From the NCBI RefSeq assembly GCF_004342845.1, contig NZ_SLXB01000007.1:1-64000 (forward strand): a stretch of DNA of 64,000 bases. The letters run 5' to 3'. This stretch comes from Prevotella heparinolytica (GTDB taxonomy: Bacteria > Bacteroidota > Bacteroidia > Bacteroidales > Bacteroidaceae). Made by a program: the position numbers and the translations under genes. Shown one piece after another: positions 26,852 through 35,415 of this stretch (the stretch's first letter is position 1; each line of letters opens with the position of its first letter). The notes below the pieces were generated by a model, which was not told the DNA's origin, ran no database searches, and was given only the letters and a program-made list of their open reading frames with translations.

Positions 26852-27111
26852 ATTGGTTGTGCTTCTCCATACCATATAAAGCTGCTTGTTTCTCTTTGTT
26901 TAGATGTTTCTGCTTTATTCTGCTTTAAAGATAAATGTATTACGTTGAATTACAAACTTTGAATACACCCATCTTCTTTTGTAGGGTATAAAGTTAGGGA
27001 AAAATAGTATATGTTGAAAGTGCTAACCAACTTGGAAACGCCAACAAGTTTGGGCACTTTAATAAACAAGAACAATTTGCTGTTTCTTAGTTTGTTATAT
27101 ATGAAAACTCT

Positions 27112-27170
27112 TCTCGCGCGCGCGAGAGAAGAAAAAAGATAAGAGAAGAAAAGAGGAGAATAGAAAAGAC
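27112..27170. repeat. CG-alternating palindrome and polypurine tract
   Basis: Bases 27112-27127 are a perfect 16-base palindrome with (CG)5 at its centre. It runs into about 45 bases that are almost entirely A and G on the plus strand. It lies 3' of the HTCS gene and may act as a terminator hairpin; the minus strand after the hairpin reads GAGTTTTC. Confidence 0.5.
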
Positions 27171-27257
27171 TTTCCTCCATAAGGTTCCTCTCAAAACGAA
27201 GGTGGAGGTGGAGGAGATTGCCACTTATCGGGAAAATTGCAGCAGATTGACGAAGGA

Positions 27258-27356
27258 AATGCCACACTTCATCGTCCTAAATGCCACACTTTGTTGGCTC
27301 AAATCTCACACCTTGCACCTTGTCAAGTGTGGCATTGGAGACGGTGAAGTGTGGCA
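27258..27356. repeat. 22-base-period degenerate array B, with internal inversion
   Basis: AAATGCCACACTT-like units begin at 27258, 27280 and 27302 (22-base steps). They are followed by the reverse-oriented AAGTGTGGCA at 27325 and 27347, again 22 bases apart. The core AAGTGTGG is shared with arrays A and E. The array ends about 40 bases from the HTCS stop codon. Confidence 0.8.
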
Positions 27357-27396
27357 AAAGAAACGATGCGATCCTGCAACCGGGGTTACCGGTTCT

Positions 27397-30300
27397 TCAA
27401 GAGCGGGATTGTTCGCTCAGCAAGGTGCCGGGACTGATGTTGAACTCTTTGGCAAAACATCGGCTGAAGTATTTGGGATCGTTGAAACCTACTTCATAGG
27501 CTATTTCTGCAATGTTCATACTCTTGGTGTTGCGGGTTTTCAGAATCAGTTCGCGTGCCACATTCAGGCGGTAGCTGCGGATAAACTGATTAGGCGACTG
27601 TCCCATCAGGCTTTGCAACTTTTGGTTGAGCAGCGACTTGCTGACCCCTGCGGCTTCGCTGAGGTCGCCGACTTCCAACGTGGGATCTTTGTAGCGTGTC
27701 TTCACCGCCTCCATGATACGGGCGATAAATTTCTTGTCGCCCGATTCGTCGCCAATGTGCAACGCATCCGGATCCATGCTGACGGCAAATTTCCGCTGAT
27801 AGCGTTTCCGTGCCTCCAAGATATTCTCTATGCGTGTCAGGAGCAACGTCTCGTCAAAAGGCTTCAGCAGGTACTCGTCCACGCCGATGCGGTAGCTCTC
27901 TATGCGAGACTCTTGCGAGGTTTTGGCGGTCAGCATCAGGAACGGTATGTGAGAAACGGAGAGATTCTCCTTCACGCGGCGAGACAGTTCGATGCCATCC
28001 ATCACGGGCATCATCAGGTCGCTGATAATGAAGTCGATGTGCTGTGAAGTCAGCACGTTCAAGGCTTCTTCTCCGTTAGAGGCCTCCGTCACCTGATACT
28101 TTTCGCGAAGGATGGAGCGGATATATCCGCGCATATCGAGGTTGTCTTCCACCACGAGGATATGGAGACGTTTCTGGTTGCCATCGGATGGCTGTGCGGG
28201 CAGGCCGAATGTGGTTTGCCTGCCTTCGGAAGCGGCAGGCTCGGCAGATTGATCGGCAGATACGGGAATCAACAGGCGGAACGTACAACCGGCGGTGCGG
28301 TTGTTTCGCACCTCGATGTCACCGTTCATGGCTTGCACGATGCACCGGCACAGATAGAGGCCGATGCCGCTGCCCGACTGTCCGTACATGGGGAATTTAG
28401 GCTGGTTGCGCACTTGGTAGAAACGATTGAATATTTTTTCAAGATCTTCGGGCGGAATGCCGCTGCCCGAGTCGCAGATGCTGATGTAGAGCGATTCTGC
28501 ACGCTTTTCCGTCTTTGGAAGCCGGGCGATGAAGAGCGACACGCTGCCGCCGTCGGGGGTAAATTTGATGGCGTTACTCAACAGGTTGGTCAGTATCTTT
28601 TGCATGGCTTCTTCATCGTAATTCAAATGGTTGTCGCCGAGGCGGATGTAGAACCTCAGGTCGATGTTTCGCTCATGGGCGAAGACGGCGAAAGGCATCA
28701 CCAGCTCGTTGGCAAACTTTCCGAAGTTGCCGGGAGTGTTGACAATCTTCAACGTTCCGGATTCTATCTTGCGGAAGTCCATCAGTTGGTTGACGAGCGA
28801 CAACAGGTATTTGGAGTTACGCTCCACGAATTGCAGTTGTTCGATGACCTGCGGGTTATAGCTCAGCTTCAGGGCGCGTTCTATGGGGCCGATGATGAGC
28901 GTGATAGGCGTGCGGAACTCGTGCGTGATATTGGTGAAGAAAGCTATTTTATCCAGCGTCATTGTATGCACCTTGTGCGCCAGTTCGGCCAGTTTGGCTT
29001 TCTGCATGGAAATTTTCTCGTTCTGTTCTGTCAGCAGCCGGTTCTGTCGGGAGAGTTCTTCGGTTTTCTCTTCCAGCAGCAGTTTCTGCTCTTTCAGTTC
29101 GCGGGTGCGATGTTCCACTTTGCGATGCAGCAGCTCGCTGCGGCGCTTCAGGTTGCGGACGCGCCATTGATAGAACTGCCATATGGCTATGCCGACCGCT
29201 ACGATAGCCAGCAGAATGAACCAGACAGTCTTGTAGAAGTAGGGTCTGACAAGTATGTCCAGTTCTGCCGTTTGTTCCTTGCCGCCTTCCTGATAAGGAG
29301 TGTACTTCACTTGCAGGGTGTACTTGCCCGGCGAGAGGTTGGTGTATCGGGCAAAGCGGTGGTTGGCAGGTGCGGGAATCCATTGCTTGTCGAAACCGAT
29401 GAGGCGGTAGCTGTAGCTGCCTGCATTTTCCGGTTCGTAGTTGAGTGCCGAGAATTCCAGCGAGAAGGACTGCATGCTCTCGTGTATGCTGATTTTGCGG
29501 GTGAAAGGCAGGTCTTGCGGCAACATTCCCTTGCCGGGCTGTACCACCTCGTTGCCTGCCCATAGGCGGGTGAAGCGGAGAGGTGCGGGTTGCGAGGGGA
29601 GATAGGAAGGAAGGTCGGGGGTAATGGCCACCATGCCTGTCACATGTCCGAAGTACAGCAGGTTATCGGTCGAGCGGCAAGCGGCGTTCCAGTAGAATTG
29701 CGTGCAGTCGAGGCCATCTTGTTTCGTGAAGTTGATAAAATGTTTTTTTTCGGGGAGAAAGCAAGAAAGTCCGTTGTTGGTAGCCAGCCAAAGATGTCCT
29801 TTATCATCTCCCAAAATGGTGCGCACCGTGTTATTGGGTAGCCCGTTGACAGTGGTATAGGCTTCGAAACGCTCTTGCCCGTCGGTACTGACAGTACGGC
29901 GGTAGAGACCGCATCCATTGCTACCGAGCCATAATGTTCCGTCTTCAGACTGATGGAAGCATACAATCTTTTCGATAAGTCCCGATTCAGGCTGGTCGAG
30001 TTTGTACTTCAGGTGTCGGTATTGGAACTGCTCTTGTACGGCTGTACGGCGCGAATGCAAGTCGATGATGTAGGTTCCTTCCAGACAGCCTATCCACAAT
30101 CGGCCGTCGCGGTCGATGATGGAGCCGATGCATCCGTGTATGTTGCGGGCAATGGAGTCGGGCAGGGGGACAATCATCTTTTCCTGCTTCAGGTCGTAGA
30201 AATAGAGACCTTCGTTAGCTCCAACCCATACACCGTTATTGATAGAGTCGTAGGTCAGCGAGCCGATAAAATAGATGGGATAGTTGTTGCAATTGGCTGG

Positions 30301-31677
30301 TGTCAGCGTTTGCAGCCGGCGTTGCGGGTTTTTCTTTTCGAGCAGGTTGATTCCTCCTCCCCAAGTGCCGACCCACAAGCGGCCTTCGGCATCGGCGGTA
30401 ATGGCACTGACGGAGTTATGGCTCAGGCTGCCGTTTTCGTAAGTATAGTGCTGAAAACTGTGGCTGCCTTTCGCTTGACGGTTCAGTCCTCCTTCCACTG
30501 TGCCCACCCACAGAGTGCCCGCTTCGTCTTCGTAGATGGCGTTTACGGGATTGCGGCTCAGGCTGCCCGGATTTTCTTTATCGTGTCGGAAATTCTGCAA
30601 AGCCAGCCGTTTGGGGGTCAATAGGTTAATGCCTCCGCTTTCGGTTCCTATCCAGATATGCCGTCCTTCCGTGGTAATGCAGTTCACGAAGTTACTGTTC
30701 AGCAGAGGCGTTTTGCTGCCGGGCAGGTCGTTCCTGATCTGCTCGAAATTATCCTTTAGCGGGTTGTATATATTCAATCCGCATAGGGTGGCTACTATCA
30801 GTTGCTTGTTTTCGGTGACGGCCAGTGCAGTCAGGAAATTCTGGGAGAGGGAGTTAGGGTCGCCGGTCACGTATTCGTAATGTTTCACCACGTCGTTGTT
30901 TCGGTCATATCTGTACAGCCCTTGACTGGAAGCTATCCATATTTCGTGTTCTTTGAGAATAAAATCGGAGATAGTGATGTCCGGGGCGAAGTTCAGGCTG
31001 CGAGACACCGGTACGGCCTGCAGGCGGTCTCCTCCTTGCGGACTTACATTGCATATTTGTCCGTTCAAACTGATCCATACCGTGCCTTTCTGCTCGATGT
31101 CTTTGAATACCAGGTTGTTTTTTTGTATTCCTGCATGGTTCAGCGAGTGGATGCTTTCAATGTTTCCAGCAGCATTAAACGCTATGCGGTGAAGGCGGTT
31201 GCCATCGTGCGTCCAGATACATCCTTCTGCGTCTGCTTCTATGTGTGAGACAGGATGATTCATCAGTGCGGCAGGCAATCCTTTCAGCTTGTCGGGACGG
31301 AAGGTCTGCAAAGTGCGTAGGTCGATAAGGTCTACACCCCCTTCCGAGGAAACCCATAGACGATGGAAGCGGTCTTCGCGCACGCAACGCACGAAGTTGC
31401 TTTTCAGTTTGCGGTGAAAGGTGTTGGAATTGAAGTGGATAAATTCATATCCATCGTATCTCGACAAGCCACCACCTGACAAAGACAACCAGATGAAACC
31501 CTGGCTATCCTGAAAAATATCTTCGATGAAATTAGCGGGTAAGCCCTCGTCCATCGTGATGTAAGTGGCATTGTAGTGTTTGGCAAATGCTTCTTGCGCC
31601 AGTATGCGGTCAGGCAACAGAAGAAGCCAGAGAAGTATTGTAATAAGGTGTAAAGAGCCAATAAGGATTTTTTTCAT
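27397..31677 (-). CDS. Hybrid two-component system regulator (HTCS) of arabinan use
   Basis: Inner-membrane sensor-regulator of 1426 residues. Signal peptide (ends LAQ), about 14 beta-propeller repeats (residues ~30-740, recurring LWVGT.GGLNR motifs), Y_Y_Y domain (~750-815), one transmembrane helix near 826, coiled coil (~850-900), histidine kinase with HEFRTP (His near 917) and NLLSNAIKFTPDG, receiver domain with DLMMPVMDG (from ~1165), and a C-terminal AraC-type DNA-binding domain. Corresponds to BT0366. It should sense arabino-oligosaccharides in the periplasm and bind the TTTGTCCACC repeats at 26797-26827 and 31767-31797. The start at 31677 was chosen for its signal peptide; promoter at 31704-31735. 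Confidence 0.95.
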   Translation of the reverse strand: MKKILIGSLHLITILLWLLLLPDRILAQEAFAKHYNATYITMDEGLPANFIEDIFQDSQGFIWLSLSGGGLSRYDGYEFIHFNSNTFHRKLKSNFVRCVREDRFHRLWVSSEGGVDLIDLRTLQTFRPDKLKGLPAALMNHPVSHIEADAEGCIWTHDGNRLHRIAFNAAGNIESIHSLNHAGIQKNNLVFKDIEQKGTVWISLNGQICNVSPQGGDRLQAVPVSRSLNFAPDITISDFILKEHEIWIASSQGLYRYDRNNDVVKHYEYVTGDPNSLSQNFLTALAVTENKQLIVATLCGLNIYNPLKDNFEQIRNDLPGSKTPLLNSNFVNCITTEGRHIWIGTESGGINLLTPKRLALQNFRHDKENPGSLSRNPVNAIYEDEAGTLWVGTVEGGLNRQAKGSHSFQHYTYENGSLSHNSVSAITADAEGRLWVGTWGGGINLLEKKNPQRRLQTLTPANCNNYPIYFIGSLTYDSINNGVWVGANEGLYFYDLKQEKMIVPLPDSIARNIHGCIGSIIDRDGRLWIGCLEGTYIIDLHSRRTAVQEQFQYRHLKYKLDQPESGLIEKIVCFHQSEDGTLWLGSNGCGLYRRTVSTDGQERFEAYTTVNGLPNNTVRTILGDDKGHLWLATNNGLSCFLPEKKHFINFTKQDGLDCTQFYWNAACRSTDNLLYFGHVTGMVAITPDLPSYLPSQPAPLRFTRLWAGNEVVQPGKGMLPQDLPFTRKISIHESMQSFSLEFSALNYEPENAGSYSYRLIGFDKQWIPAPANHRFARYTNLSPGKYTLQVKYTPYQEGGKEQTAELDILVRPYFYKTVWFILLAIVAVGIAIWQFYQWRVRNLKRRSELLHRKVEHRTRELKEQKLLLEEKTEELSRQNRLLTEQNEKISMQKAKLAELAHKVHTMTLDKIAFFTNITHEFRTPITLIIGPIERALKLSYNPQVIEQLQFVERNSKYLLSLVNQLMDFRKIESGTLKIVNTPGNFGKFANELVMPFAVFAHERNIDLRFYIRLGDNHLNYDEEAMQKILTNLLSNAIKFTPDGGSVSLFIARLPKTEKRAESLYISICDSGSGIPPEDLEKIFNRFYQVRNQPKFPMYGQSGSGIGLYLCRCIVQAMNGDIEVRNNRTAGCTFRLLIPVSADQSAEPAASEGRQTTFGLPAQPSDGNQKRLHILVVEDNLDMRGYIRSILREKYQVTEASNGEEALNVLTSQHIDFIISDLMMPVMDGIELSRRVKENLSVSHIPFLMLTAKTSQESRIESYRIGVDEYLLKPFDETLLLTRIENILEARKRYQRKFAVSMDPDALHIGDESGDKKFIARIMEAVKTRYKDPTLEVGDLSEAAGVSKSLLNQKLQSLMGQSPNQFIRSYRLNVARELILKTRNTKSMNIAEIAYEVGFNDPKYFSRCFAKEFNISPGTLLSEQSRS

Positions 31678-31703
31678 TGTTGTAGACTGTTGGTTGACGG
31701 AGG

Positions 31704-31735
31704 CAAAGTTAGCGTCCGGAGTCTGATTAGCCAAA
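31704..31735 (-). promoter_or_regulatory. Promoter of the HTCS gene
   Basis: On the minus strand TTTG (31735-31732) is followed after 20 bases by TAACTTTG (31711-31704), close to the Bacteroides consensus. The leader is about 25 bases. The gene has a complete promoter of its own, unlike the two target promoters, which fits constitutive sensor expression. Confidence 0.65.
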
Positions 31736-31766
31736 GTTTTACTGCGCAAAATCTGTTTTTTGTCTG

Positions 31767-31825
31767 TTTGTCCACCATGTTTGTCCGTTTGTCCACCTCG
31801 CCGAAATCCTTTGGACGTATATTTG
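31767..31825 (+). promoter_or_regulatory. HTCS-type promoter of the GH43-GH51-GH43 operon
   Basis: TTTGTCCACC at 31767 and 31788 (21-base step), then 26 bases after the second TTTG the -7 box TATATTTG (31818-31825). Two further TTTGTC half copies at 31759 and 31780 are also 21 bases apart, so two repeats are interleaved. Spacing is identical to the promoter at 26769-26827. The leader is about 80 bases. Confidence 0.75.
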
Positions 31826-31911
31826 CGATGTCTTTCAATACAATATTATTTCATCGGGAGATGACTGGGGGATAAGTAAACTTTGGTCGTCTGTTTATTT
31901 TATTTGGTAAT

Positions 31912-33405
31912 ATGAGGAAAACGTTACAATCATTGTTGACTGCTTTTTGTGCCCTGATGTTGTTGGCCGGCTGTGGGGCAGCTTCATCCTTTGCTCCGAC
32001 GCCTTTTCCCAACCCTTGGGCGGATGATTATACTCCGTTCTTTTCGATGGAGAATTATCGTTCGTGGGGCACTTACAATGTGCACGCCCCCTCTTGTCGC
32101 AAGCTGGGCGACTATTATTACATGTATTCCACGGATGCAATTTATCGGGAGAATAAGAAGGAGGCCGAAAAGAAAGGTGTGCCGCTTGGATATATACAGG
32201 TGAGACGTTCCAAGGATTTGGTAAACTGGGAGTTTTGCGGTTGGGCGTTTCCGAAGATTCCGCAGGAGGCGATGGAGTGGGTGCGCTCTCGTGCCGGAGG
32301 GCAAGGGGCGACGAATATCTGGGCTCCATACATCATTCCATTCGGAAAGAAGTACCGCCTTTATTACTGTGTATCGGCCTTCGGACGCAAGACATCCTAC
32401 ATCGGACTGGCAGAATCGTTCTCTCCCGAAGGGCCATGGACACAAGTGGGCTGCGTGGTGAAGACAGACGAAACCACTGCCATGAATGCCATCGACCCCA
32501 GCATTGTAGTCGGTACGGATGGTAAATGGTGGATGCACTACGGATCATATTTTGGCGGTTTGTATTGCGTGGAACTGAACCCGTCGACCGGTCTTCCCGC
32601 CACTGAAGGGGATAAGGGACATCTGATTGCCCGTCGCGCCAATTACCGGAAAGATAATCTGGAAGCTCCCGAAATCATCTATCATCCCGACTTAAAGAAA
32701 TATTTCCTTTTTGTCTCTTACGATCCGTTGATGACGACCTACAATGTACGTGTAGGCCGTTCGGACAAGCCGGAAGGTCCTTTCATTGATTATTTCGGAA
32801 AGGAACTGAAAGATACTACCAATAATTTTCCTATCTTAACAGCCCCTTACCGTTTCCGGAATCACCAAGGTTGGGCGGGAACTGCTCACTGCGGTATGTT
32901 GACATCGGAGGAGGGCAAATTTTTCATGGTGCATCAGGGACGTTTGTCACCACAAAACTTGATGATGGACTTACATGTGCGTCAGGTGTTTTTCACGGAA
33001 GAGGGCTGGCCCGTAGTGTCGCCCCAACGCTATACAGGCAGCAAGTCACAGAAATTTTCCGACGTCGATTTGTTGGGTGAGTGGGAAGTGTTACGGGTGC
33101 GAGAACCATTGTATGAACGCCGATTGGAATCCGGACAGATTCTCTGGGGTGAGGATGAACTGAAGAATGAGGAGTGGAACTTGTCTCACACGGTTTTTTT
33201 CAGGAAAGGGAACAAGATAGCCGATGGAAAAGGGCATTGGCGCTTTGCGGAGGAAAAACAGTCTCTTTCCCTCACACTTGACGGAGAGGAACTGAAAGGA
33301 TTGATTGTCTTTGCGGGGCACGACTGGGAGAACGAGACGGAAACGATACTCTTCACGGGGCTTGACAGCCAGGGACGTTCCGTATGGGGAAAAAGAATCA
33401 AATGA
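31912..33405 (+). CDS. GH43 arabinanase-like lipoprotein with altered catalytic residue
   Basis: 497 residues, lipobox LLAGC (Cys21), GH43 propeller and C-terminal beta domain (~375-497), resembling the arabinanase at 12890. Second Asp196 (AIDPS) and general acid Glu252 (EAPEIIY) are present. Odd: the motif that should be VHDPS reads VHAPS, so residue 59 is Ala (GCC at 32086-32088) where the catalytic base Asp is expected; one base change, GAC to GCC, explains it. The rest of the frame is intact. It may be inactive and act as a binding protein, use another residue, or carry an isolate mutation. First gene of the plus-strand operon under HTCS control; position of BT0367. Confidence 0.85.
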   Translation: MRKTLQSLLTAFCALMLLAGCGAASSFAPTPFPNPWADDYTPFFSMENYRSWGTYNVHAPSCRKLGDYYYMYSTDAIYRENKKEAEKKGVPLGYIQVRRSKDLVNWEFCGWAFPKIPQEAMEWVRSRAGGQGATNIWAPYIIPFGKKYRLYYCVSAFGRKTSYIGLAESFSPEGPWTQVGCVVKTDETTAMNAIDPSIVVGTDGKWWMHYGSYFGGLYCVELNPSTGLPATEGDKGHLIARRANYRKDNLEAPEIIYHPDLKKYFLFVSYDPLMTTYNVRVGRSDKPEGPFIDYFGKELKDTTNNFPILTAPYRFRNHQGWAGTAHCGMLTSEEGKFFMVHQGRLSPQNLMMDLHVRQVFFTEEGWPVVSPQRYTGSKSQKFSDVDLLGEWEVLRVREPLYERRLESGQILWGEDELKNEEWNLSHTVFFRKGNKIADGKGHWRFAEEKQSLSLTLDGEELKGLIVFAGHDWENETETILFTGLDSQGRSVWGKRIK

Positions 33406-33429
33406 TACATCTAAATATTTTGTTTTACC

Positions 33430-35415
33430 ATGAGAAAATACACAGGATTATTGGCTGCATTCACTTTTGCAGCAAGTGTGGGGCTTCAGGCACAGACCAA
33501 TGAACTGGTGGTGCAGACCAAGAGAGTGGGGGCGGAAATCCAGCCTACCATGTACGGCCTCTTTTTTGAAGATATTAATTATGCCGCCGATGGCGGCTTG
33601 TATGCCGAACTCGTGAAGAACCGTTCGTTTGAGTTCCCGCAGAACCTGATGGGGTGGAAAAGTTTCGGAAAAGTCTCCTTGAAAGACGATGGGCCTTTTG
33701 AACGAAATCCGCATTATGTGCGTTTGGCCTATTCCGGCCATCCACACAAGCAGACAGGGCTGGATAACGAAGGATTCTTCGGTATTGGCGTGAAGCAAGG
33801 AGAGGAATATCGCTTCTCCGTATGGGCGCGCATTCCCGAAGGAGGAGAGGCTGGGAAGATTCGTGTGGAACTGGTGAACACCGCTTCGAAAGGAGAACGT
33901 CAGGCTTTTGCCACAGAAACACTGACGATAGATTCCAAAGAATGGAAAAAATATCAGGTGATGCTGAAACCGAATGTCACAGATGCAAAGGCAGTGCTTC
34001 GCATCTTCCTTGCTTCTCGGCCGACGGTAGATTTGGAGCATGTTTCCCTCTTTCCCACAGATACTTGGAAAGGACATGAAAACGGATTGCGGAAAGACCT
34101 GGCACAAGCCTTGGCCGACCTGAAACCGGGCATCTTCCGTTTTCCCGGCGGATGTATTGTGGAAGGAACGGATTTGGCTACCCGATATGACTGGAAAAAG
34201 TCGGTAGGTCCTGTGGAAAATCGTCCTCTGAACGAAAACCGTTGGCAATATACTTTCCCTCACCGTTTCTTTCCCGACTATTACCAAAGTTACGGTTTGG
34301 GATTCTATGAGTTCTTCTTGCTATCGGAAGAAATTGGTGCAGAGCCGCTTCCAGTGCTGAGCTGCGGCTTGTCTTGCCAGTTTCAGAATACCGATGCGGA
34401 CGCTCATGTGGCGGTTTGCGACTTGGGCAGTTACATTCAGGATGCGCTCGATTTGATAGAATTTGCCAATGGTAGCATAGATAGTCCGTGGGGTAAGGTA
34501 CGTGCCGAAATGGGACATCCGGCTTCCTTCAACCTGAAGTTTATCGGCATTGGCAACGAACAATGGGGCAAGGAATATCCCGAACATCTGGAACCGTTTA
34601 TTGCCGCTATCCGCAAAGCTTATCCGCAGATGAAGATCGTGGGCAGTTCGGGCCCCGACTCCGAAGGGAAGCAGTTCGATTACCTCTGGCCGGAGATGAA
34701 GCGGTTGAAAGCCGATTTGGTGGACGAGCATTTCTATCGCCCCGAAACATGGTTCCTCAGTCAAGGAGCACGATATGATAACTATGACCGCAAAGGCCCG
34801 AAGGTTTTTGCCGGAGAATATGCCTGTCACGGCAAAGGAAAAAAATGGAACCATTTCCATGCTTCCTTGCTGGAAGCCGCTTTCATGACGGGGCTGGAAC
34901 GTAATGCCGACATAGTGCACATGGCTACTTATGCGCCTCTGTTCGCGCATGTGGAAGGGTGGCAGTGGCGTCCGGACATGATTTGGTATGATAACTTGAA
35001 TTCGGTACGAACGGCAAGCTACTATGTGCAGCAGCTTTACGCCCTCTATAAGGGTACGAATGTATTACCGCTCACTATGAACAAAGTGCCTGTTACGGGC
35101 GGTGAAGGGCAGAATGGCCTTTTTTCCAGTGCGGTATATGATAAACTGAAAGATGAAATCATCGTCAAGGTGGCGAATACTTCGGACAAGGCTCAGCCTT
35201 TGACATTGAAGTTCGACGGATGGAAGAAAAAAGAGGTGCTCTCTGCCGGACGTTGCATCAAGTTGGCATCTGCCGATCCGAATATGGACAATACGATTGG
35301 AAAGCCTTCGGCCGTTATACCTCGTGAATCGGATTTGCAGGTAAGCGGGCAAGTATTGAATGTGAATTTGGAACCGAAAACCTTTGCCGTTTATATCCTG
35401 AAGAAATTGTCATGA
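33430..35415 (+). CDS. GH51 alpha-L-arabinofuranosidase with carbohydrate-binding insertion
   Basis: 661 residues, signal peptide ending LQAQ (22). Residues ~60-210 form a CBM4/9-like beta-sandwich (NRSFEFP... VSLFPTDTW) inserted in the N-terminal part; the barrel carries RFPGGC, acid/base Glu377 (IGIGNEQWG) and nucleophile Glu463 (FAGEYACHG), then the C-terminal beta domain (KTFAVYILKKL). Probably removes arabinose side chains or chain ends in the periplasm. Starts 24 bases after the GH43 stop and overlaps the next gene by four bases. Architecture distinct from the GH51 at 2846. Confidence 0.93.
   Translation: MRKYTGLLAAFTFAASVGLQAQTNELVVQTKRVGAEIQPTMYGLFFEDINYAADGGLYAELVKNRSFEFPQNLMGWKSFGKVSLKDDGPFERNPHYVRLAYSGHPHKQTGLDNEGFFGIGVKQGEEYRFSVWARIPEGGEAGKIRVELVNTASKGERQAFATETLTIDSKEWKKYQVMLKPNVTDAKAVLRIFLASRPTVDLEHVSLFPTDTWKGHENGLRKDLAQALADLKPGIFRFPGGCIVEGTDLATRYDWKKSVGPVENRPLNENRWQYTFPHRFFPDYYQSYGLGFYEFFLLSEEIGAEPLPVLSCGLSCQFQNTDADAHVAVCDLGSYIQDALDLIEFANGSIDSPWGKVRAEMGHPASFNLKFIGIGNEQWGKEYPEHLEPFIAAIRKAYPQMKIVGSSGPDSEGKQFDYLWPEMKRLKADLVDEHFYRPETWFLSQGARYDNYDRKGPKVFAGEYACHGKGKKWNHFHASLLEAAFMTGLERNADIVHMATYAPLFAHVEGWQWRPDMIWYDNLNSVRTASYYVQQLYALYKGTNVLPLTMNKVPVTGGEGQNGLFSSAVYDKLKDEIIVKVANTSDKAQPLTLKFDGWKKKEVLSAGRCIKLASADPNMDNTIGKPSAVIPRESDLQVSGQVLNVNLEPKTFAVYILKKLS

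Larger units (their letters stand above)
26716..27396. other. Intergenic region between the HTCS gene and the SGBP-SusCD operon
   Basis: 681 bases. From right to left: a 22-base array with an internal inversion (27258-27356), a polypurine stretch and a CG-alternating palindrome (27112-27170), about 260 bases of AT-rich DNA in which I see nothing specific, an 8-base-arm dyad (26831-26851), and the HTCS-type promoter (26769-26827). No coding region. Confidence 0.7.

Noticed and set aside
28162..29565. 467-codon plus-strand open frame
   Set aside because: Lies wholly inside the HTCS kinase/receiver coding region on the opposite strand; a shadow of a GC-rich gene.
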